A stretch of DNA of 64,000 bases, from NCBI GenBank assembly GCA_028554755.1, contig JAPTOF010000006.1, positions 3,590,501 to 3,654,500 of the forward strand. Reading direction: 5' to 3'. This document shows, piece after piece, positions 57,659 to 64,000 of this stretch. The stretch comes from Cordia subcordata. Taxonomy: Eukaryota; Streptophyta; Magnoliopsida; Boraginales; Cordiaceae. The first letter of the stretch is position 1; each line of letters starts with the position of its first letter. The notes beneath the pieces are model-generated. The model did no database searches. It was not told where the DNA came from and saw only the letters and a program-made list of their open reading frames with translations. Made by a program: the position numbers and the translations under genes.

Positions 57659-57960
57659 ATGGATCATCAACACCAAGCAACTGCTATCACCCCTCACGTA
57701 CTCATATTTCCTCTACCCCTGCAAAGCACAGTGAATAGCATGCTGAAGCTTGCAGAGATTTTGTGTCTCTGTGGACTCCATGTCACCTTCCTCAACACCA
57801 AATACAACCAACAAAGACTTGTGCGCCACACCAATATCGATTCACGTATCAAACAATACGATGGCCGTTTCCATTTCGAGACCATCTCCGATGGCCTTCC
57901 AGATGACCACCCTCGTTTGGTCGAACACTTCCCGGAGATGTTTAACTCTTTGAAAACTAT

Positions 57961-58289
57961 TGGGGAAAAATATGCAAACACGAAGAATACGAGAAGAAAT
58001 AACGGATACAAGAATTACGTGGTTCGGCTTTAAAGCCTACGTCCACGGGCAATAGAGAATAATTCTATTATTGATCACGAATGCTACAAGGCTCTCACTT
58101 TGGTTTCTCTCTCACACCTAACATAATGAGTATTGCCACATATTTATAGTGCAAAGGTTTCCTAAACCTATTAAGCAGAAAAGGCAACTAATTAATTATG
58201 TGCTACAAAAGGTAACAAGCAAATAAGGAAATATGCTAACAAGGAAATCTGCTATTCTTGTTGCCCAAGAATACGGGCCACATTCAACA
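57961..58289 (-). repeat. Copia 3' LTR, 329 bp
   Basis: On the minus strand it runs from TGTTGAATGTGGCCCG to TTTTTCCCCA (TG...CA). It contains a TATA-like ACTATAAATATGTGG. Just outside, on the coding side (58290-58305), lies CCAAGGTGGATATT, the usual copia polypurine-tract position. Confidence 0.85.
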
Positions 58290-58359
58290 AATATCCACCT
58301 TGGCACGTATTCGCTCCAATCAATACACCATCATCCCTGCAGCCAACTGCCTCTAAGAG

Positions 58360-61081
58360 TCAATGCTCCGCACCGCAAATAGCAACCAAGTCCAACCAAT
58401 GCTTAAACTTGCTGACTGGAACCACTTTAGTCATCATATCTGCTCGATTCTCATGGGTAGATATCTTCTGCACTGATATGATTCCTTGTGATACAACATC
58501 TCTGATAAAATGATATCTGATATCAATGTGTTTAGTCCTCTCATGATACATCTGATTCTTCGTCAAATGGATTGCACTCTGGCTATCACAAAAGACTGTA
58601 CTTGTATCTTGCTGCGATCCAAAATCACGAACCGTGCCTTGTAACCACATGGTCTCCTTCACGGCTCTCGCAATTGTCATGTACTCCGCGATGAGTCGAC
58701 AATGCCACGATGATCGTAATGTCGCTTTCCAACTGATAGCACATCCAGAGAGAGTAAACACGTAACCCGTCAGAGATCCTCTATTACCAAGGTCATCCGC
58801 AAAGTCTGAATCACAATAACCCACCAACCTCGCGCAATCTCTAGTCATCTTGCTAAATAGCAATCCTATATTTGCAGTGCCACGCAAATATCTCATTATC
58901 CATTTCACCGCTTCCCAGTGTGTTTTCCCAGGTGATGCCATATACCGCCACAACACTAACTGCATGTGAAATATCAGGACGAGTGCACACCATAGCATAC
59001 ATCAAGCTACCAACAGCACTCGAGTATAGAACATGAGACATATGTTCCACCTCCTCCTCAGTTTTAGGTGACAAATCTACAGACAACTTGAAATGAATAG
59101 CAAGTGGCACACTTACAGGCTTAGCTTTAAGCATCCCGAAATGCTCCAGCACCTTCTCAATATAACTCTGTTGAGACAAGAACAGCTTCCCAGCGTTTCT
59201 ATCTCTGTGAATCTCCATGCCAAGAATGTTCTTCGCTGCTCCAAGATCCTTCATCTTAAACTCATCACCTAGCTGCTTCTTTAATTCGTCGATGGCAGAC
59301 ATGCTTCTAGCAGCAATAAACATATCATCGACATACAACAACAAGTACACAAACAAACCATCTGGAAGCTTCTTGAGATATACACAGCTGTCGTAGGCAC
59401 TCCTTGTGTATCCAGCACCTACCATGAATGTGTCAAATCTCTTGTACCATTGCCGAGGCGACTGCTTCAACCCATAAAAAGACTTTTTCAGTTTGCAAAC
59501 ATGGTTCTCCTTACCAGGAACTACATACCCCTCCGGTTGACTCATGTAAATTTGCTCTTCAATATCACCGTGCAAAAACGCCGTTTTCATATCTAGCTGC
59601 TCAAGCTCTAAGTCATGAAGAGCAACCAAGGCAAGTAAAACCCTGATGGAAGAATGCTTCACAACCGGAGAGAACACTTCGTTGAAGTCAACACCCTCTC
59701 TTTATGTATAGCCTTTAGCCACCAACCGTGCCTTGTATCGAGGATCCTTAACCCCTGGAGTACCTTCCTTTTTCTTGTAAACCCATTTGCAACCGATAAC
59801 TCGCCGTCCCTTAGGCAATTCAACAAGCTCCCATGTTTGATTCTTATGAAGAGACTCAATCTCCTCACTCATGGCACCCACCCACTGAGCAGAATCTTTC
59901 CCAGATATGACCTCTTTGTATGAATTCGTCTCATGTCCTTCAATTGTTTCGGCAACAGTCAAAGCATAAGCAACAAGATCAGCATATCCGTACCTTTGAG
60001 GCTTTCTAATCTGTCTCCTTTCTCGCCCAGTGGCAATGTCAGTATACATTGTTCAGGCACATTTTGATCATGCACCTCAGTTGGTTAAGTCGGCTGAATT
60101 TGACTACTACTATTGCTAGATGGAACATTTGGAACATCAGTAAATACCTCCACCTGCTCTTTGACACCGTGGTCTAAATCAGCTACCACTTTCTCCTTTT
60201 CTTGGTCTAATAAAGCAGACTCATTGAATATGACATCCCTGCTGATGAGGAAACTTGGAGACTTTGGATCTGTGCACCACAACCTGTAACCTTTCCTCTC
60301 AGAGGCATAGCCTAGAAATATGCATTTCTTTGCCCTCGGCTCTAACTTGCCATCCTTCACGTGAGCGTATGCAGGGCAACCGAACACTCTCAATCGAGAG
60401 TAGTCAGCAGGCTTACTAGACCATAACTCAAAAGGAGTTTTCAATTCAATAGCTTTGGATGGAGGCCTATTCACCAAGTAACATGCCGTACTGACGGCTT
60501 CAGCCCAAAAGTCTTGACTCAAACCAGATTGGGAGAGCATACAACGAGCTCTCTCCACCAGAGTTCTATTCATGCGTTCTGCAACTCCATTCTGTTGTGG
60601 TGTCCCTACACATGTGCGGTATCTCACAATGCCATGTTTCCTGCAGAACTCATCAAACTCTTTATTGTAATATTCCAACCCATTGTCAGTCCTAAGACGT
60701 TTAATTTGTTCACCAGTCTACTTCTCAATCAACGTCTTCCACTTGACAAATGTTGGAAACGCCTCATCTTTAGTTTTCAAGAAGTATACCCACACCATCC
60801 GAGAGTATGCATCAATGAAAGTGATGCAATATCTGGCACCTTTCGTGGAAGGAACTTTATTAGGACCCTAAAGATTAGAATGAATATAATCAAGTGTACC
60901 TTTGGTGTTCTCCTACCCCTTGCTGAACTTCACCCTGATTTGCTTTCCAAAGACACAATGCTCGCAGAAGTCAAGCTTTCCAGTTCTTTATCCACAAAGC
61001 AAATCCCTCTTACTCAGCTCGGTCAATCCCCTCTCGCTCATATGGCCCAACCTTTTGTGCCACAATCACAGAGTGTCATTA
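58360..61081 (-). pseudogene. Copia pol: integrase, reverse transcriptase and RNase H, broken
   Basis: Reading on the minus strand: a GAG-pre-integrase-like HKRLGHMSERGL and integrase core (FIDAYSRMVWVYF, TDNGLEYYNKEF, TPQQNGVAERMN), then reverse transcriptase (WVYKKKEG, FLHGDIEEQIYM, YGLKQSPRQWYKRF and the catalytic YVDDM), then RNase H (CDSDFADD, AEYMTIARAVKE, KHIDIRYHFIRD). Damage: four in-frame stops at 60988-60990, 60913-60915, 60868-60870 and 60718-60720. There are frameshifts near 61075, 60070 and 58930, and a stop at about 59707 (GYT-stop-REG). Not able to encode a polyprotein. Confidence 0.9.
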
Positions 61082-62299
61082 TCACTCTCTCGGATGTACA
61101 ATTGCAACACTGTGAATCGTACTACCTTGAAGGACATATAGGCCACCAGTCAAGTTCCCTTTCAAGAGCACAATTGCACCTTTGGTCACCTTTAAGACAC
61201 CATTCTCACTTCGGAATTTGTATCTATGAGAATCCAAACGCCCAAGAGAAATCAAGTTTTTCTTTAGCTCCGGTACATGCCAACATTCGAGAGATCTTGT
61301 AATACCATCAAACATCTTGATATTTACTATGCCCATTCCCTCCACTTTCAACGAAAGATCATTGCCTAGAAAGACTTTCCCTTCTCTTTTGGAATAAGAA
61401 GAGAACCAGTCGCGCCTAGGACACATATGGAACGTTGCACCAGTATCAAGAATCCATTGATTATGCCACTGTGATCTATTCACAGTCAAAACTTTCCCGG
61501 TACTACTCGAGTTATCTCCATCACTGTCAGCACTCTCTACCACAGTAGCTGAATTCTCCACCTTTTTCTTTCCCTTTTTCAGTTTTGGACATTCTTTCTT
61601 AAAGTGACCCTTTTCACCACACTCGAAACAGCGTTGCTTCCTTGCTCTTGATTTTGAATTTGACTTGCTTTTCTTTCTATTCGAAGATCCTCCTCTATTC
61701 TCCAATCTCCCTCTACTCACTAAACCTTCCCCATGAACTTCTTCCCTATGTCTCGAAATATGTGTTTGAAGATCCTTCGATTTTAATGAAGTAATCACAT
61801 CTTCAAAGGTAATTTTATCCCTCCCGTACAACATAGTGTCCACAAAGTTCATATATACGATCATAGCTTGATCTTCGTCATCAGTTTTAACACCCACATC
61901 CTTCAAAGCAATAAAACAAGAGGTAAACTCATCAAGGTGTTGTTTTAGTGATGTACCTTCTTTCATTCTAAGATGATACAATCGCTTCTTCAAGTAGAGG
62001 CGATTGGTGAGAGATTTAGATGCATACAATTCCACCAAAGTATTCCAAGCCTCAACTGCTGTCGTCTTCTCAGCAATCTCCAGCAATACTTCATTTGTCA
62101 CGGACATATGTATTGTACTCAAGGCTTTCGTTTCGAGTTCTTCTCTCACTACTGGTTCCGTCTTTTCCAGGATCACTTCTTCAATGACTTTCCAAAGTCC
62201 TTGCATTGTCATAAATGCCTTGAATCTGATCCTCCAAAGACTGAAACTCATTCTCCCATCAAACTTCTCGATTTCAAACTTTCCACCTGTGGAAGACAT
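61082..62299 (-). CDS. Copia gag and protease start, open frame
   Basis: About 405 residues from ATG at 62299 (MSSTGGKFEIEKFDGRMSF); an apparent longer frame starts without ATG. It contains the UBN2-type gag region and one CCHC zinc knuckle (CFECGEKGHFKKEC, spacing C-X2-C-X4-H-X4-C). The protease active site is WILDTGATFHM. It ends at a frameshift near the gag-pre-integrase border. Open but without an intact pol or 5' LTR, so it is part of a dead element. Confidence 0.85.
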   Translation of the reverse strand: MSSTGGKFEIEKFDGRMSFSLWRIRFKAFMTMQGLWKVIEEVILEKTEPVVREELETKALSTIHMSVTNEVLLEIAEKTTAVEAWNTLVELYASKSLTNRLYLKKRLYHLRMKEGTSLKQHLDEFTSCFIALKDVGVKTDDEDQAMIVYMNFVDTMLYGRDKITFEDVITSLKSKDLQTHISRHREEVHGEGLVSRGRLENRGGSSNRKKSKSNSKSRARKQRCFECGEKGHFKKECPKLKKGKKKVENSATVVESADSDGDNSSSTGKVLTVNRSQWHNQWILDTGATFHMCPRRDWFSSYSKREGKVFLGNDLSLKVEGMGIVNIKMFDGITRSLECWHVPELKKNLISLGRLDSHRYKFRSENGVLKVTKGAIVLLKGNLTGGLYVLQGSTIHSVAIVHPRE

Positions 62300-63067
62300 C
62301 TTCGTTTGCACAAAACTCACACTTCGGGATGGAATTTGGCCCAATGGATCTCAGAATCGGATTCAGCACGTCAAAAAACCTTAGGAACACCTCTGGTCAA
62401 CTTTGGTCAACACCGGTCAAAGTCAAACCTATTGGTCAAAGTCAACACCATCCCTAAACACGTACTTCGGAGCAGAATTTGGAAAAATAGAGCTCAAAAA
62501 CAGACTCAGCACGTCGAAAAACGTGGGGTAAGGCTCTGGTCAAACGCGGTCAACCCTCGGTTAATGGTCAACTGTCAAAGTCAACCCTGGTCAAACCTGG
62601 GTCAACTGGTCAACGCAGTCAAACTGGTCAAACTGGCCACAATTTTTTTTTTTTTCTCTGGACTCAACACCAAGGCCCAAAGGAAATAAATATTTTTTTC
62701 TTTGGTCTTAAAATAAAAGCCCAACCCAAAAATATTTTCCTTTTATATTTTGATTCAACTAAGCCCAAACAAAAAAAAAAAATTCAAAGCCCAAGTCTCA
62801 AGACCCAAAAGACCTAACCAAATTTGGACAAGGCCTCTACCCAGGCCTGATCCAAAAAACCCAGACCCAAAGCCCACTAACCCTAAACCTGCTTTACAAA
62901 CTTGAACCAACTCCCAAAAAAAACAATACCTGGATACCCAAAACCAACCTCAAAAGCACGCGAACTCTATCTTCTTCGCTTGTTCTTCAAATCCAAACAC
63001 GAACCACGACCCGCCGACGCAAGCTTCCACTCCAGCCACCAACGCTCAACGTAGACAGCACCGATGA
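62300..63067 (-). other. Copia untranslated leader remnant with GTCAA repeats
   Basis: Upstream (on the minus strand) of gag. From about 62397 to 62635 it holds 16 copies of GTCAA on the plus strand, i.e. TTGAC on the minus strand. The rest is pyrimidine/purine-biased with no open frame. No primer binding site or LTR is recognisable before the UGT-7 junction at 63067. Confidence 0.6.
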
Positions 63068-63540
63068 GTTTAGATTCTGTCCGGGGAGAGATCTTGAACG
63101 ATGAGTTTATCAAGAACTTGTCAGATGATTCTGGTTCAAGAGGGTGTATCGTGAAATGGGCACCGCAAGAGAAGGTGTTGGCACACGCGGCAATAGGTGG
63201 GTTTCTAACACACACTGGGTAGGGCTCGACGATGGAAAGCATAGTTGAGGGAGTGCGAATGCTTTGCTGGCCACATGCATTTGATCAGCACCCTACTAGT
63301 AGGTTTGTGAGTGAGGTCTGGAAATTAGGGTTGGACATGAAAGATGCATGTGATATATCAAGTGTTGAGAAGCTGGTGAAGGATTTGATGGAGACGAGGA
63401 AGGTGGAGTTATGGGAATCCGCCGAGAAGATGTCGGCTCCGGCTAGGAAAAGCGTGCCAAGAGGAGGCACGTCGTATCTTGAAATCGACCGTCTTGTAAG
63501 CGACATAAAAACTCTAGGCATGCAAGCGAGACATGCATAA

Positions 63541-64000
63541 TCACACTGCAAATTTGCACAAGATTGGAAATAAAATTGAAGAGAATATAATTCATGGTTG
63601 ACACTTGACAATGATAAGTGCCGTCAAGAAGAATTTGCTACTCCGGCAGTGTTTATCTCCAAATTCATTTTATCTATGTCCCGGTGAGTTGTTGCCAAAG
63701 ACTGATCCTTTGACGTGTGAAAATAGAACGAATGTGCGAACCAAGAATGACGTATTGACTCTGGAAGTTGTGTAAAAATGTGACTTCTGGAAAAAAATTG
63801 TAATTGAATTTTTTTTTAAATTTTAATTTTTTTTAAATCACCATGAAAAAAAAAAAATCCAAGCCGACCCTTATTTGATAGGTTGTGAATTTGCTTGTTA
63901 TAATTACGGATTGGGCCGGGATGGGATTACGGAGGCAATTCTAGCATGAGAATAAGAAGCAGAGAGAGTAAGCAATCTCATGGCCGGTCTCGTGTAGCTT
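63541..64000. other. UGT-7 3' flank
   Basis: Duplicates the UGT-3 3' flank (44699-45200) to the end of the window, including GGCCGGTCTCGT near 63982. No gene. Confidence 0.7.

Larger units (their letters stand above)
57961..63067 (-). mobile_element. Degenerate Ty1/copia retrotransposon lacking its 5' LTR
   Basis: Minus-strand order gag, protease, integrase, reverse transcriptase, RNase H identifies Ty1/copia. The 3' LTR (57961-58289) and adjacent polypurine-type tract are present; no second LTR is found at the other end. Its UGT target at the left junction is clean, while the right junction (63067/63068) coincides with the loss of 808 bp of UGT. I infer insertion into UGT-7 followed by a deletion that removed the 5' LTR and the neighbouring gene part. 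Coding regions carry several stops and frameshifts. Confidence 0.9.
57659..63540 (+). pseudogene. UGT-7: UGT-3 paralogue split by a copia element, ~0.8 kb lost
   Basis: 57659-57960 is the first 100 codons or so of exon 1, near-identical to UGT-3 up to position 43417. At 57961 a retroelement LTR begins. UGT sequence resumes at 63068, matching UGT-3 from 44226 (VRLDSV... side of exon 2) to the stop at 63538-63540. The 808 bases between (rest of exon 1, intron, first half of exon 2) are missing. The 3' remnant also has TAG at the PSPG Trp (GGGTAGGGC for GGGTGGGGC, about 63221). Clearly non-functional. It keeps the same Thr-for-His change (LQSTVNS). Confidence 0.92.

Noticed and set aside
60514..61302. 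262-codon plus-strand frame within the copia pol region
   Set aside because: Shadow of the minus-strand integrase region, which shows clear integrase motifs.

Overview
The window is nuclear DNA of a flowering plant, almost certainly a eudicot. Genes are AT-rich with GT-AG introns, there is a Ty1/copia retroelement and several MITE-like foldback elements, and the gene families are plant-specific (class I cytosolic small heat shock proteins, DUF620, PSPG-box UDP-glycosyltransferases). The species cannot be named from sequence alone.

Layout. (1) 0-1.1 kb: last exon of a RING-CH-like zinc-finger membrane protein, + strand. (2) 6.9-9.1 kb: an intact three-exon DUF620 gene. (3) 9.5-27.7 kb: seven intact intronless class I sHSP genes (HSP-A to HSP-G), many in head-to-head pairs, with two promoter types carrying heat shock elements. 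Two more copies lie at 49.6 kb (HSP-H, C-terminal fragment) and 51.7 kb (HSP-I, full frame but ACG in place of ATG). (4) 30-64 kb: a cluster of two-exon family-1 UDP-glycosyltransferases resembling the UGT709 / 7-deoxyloganetic acid glucosyltransferase-like group. UGT-2, UGT-3, UGT-5 and UGT-6 have intact frames. UGT-1 has a frameshift, UGT-4 is an exon-1 fragment, and UGT-7 is split by a degenerate copia element with loss of about 0.8 kb.

How it was built. The second half of the window repeats the first: HSP-F(-), HSP-G(+), UGT-1, UGT-3 on one side correspond to HSP-H(-), HSP-I(+), UGT-6, UGT-7 on the other. UGT-2 lies in an extra cassette flanked by direct repeats. Comparing paralogous copies gives empty sites, and so target-site duplications, for three MITEs.

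Most unusual features. First, a tandem array of eight roughly 0.52-kb units at 34.3-38.5 kb; each carries the UGT-2 upstream region plus the first ~38 codons, and only the last runs into a whole gene. Second, the expected catalytic His is Pro in UGT-2 and UGT-5 and Thr in UGT-3, which also has Glu for the expected Asp and a changed PSPG box. Third, HSP-G and HSP-I have complementary damage: HSP-G keeps its coding frame but has an altered TATA box and HSE, while HSP-I keeps the promoter and has lost its ATG. No expression or enzyme activity can be shown from sequence.
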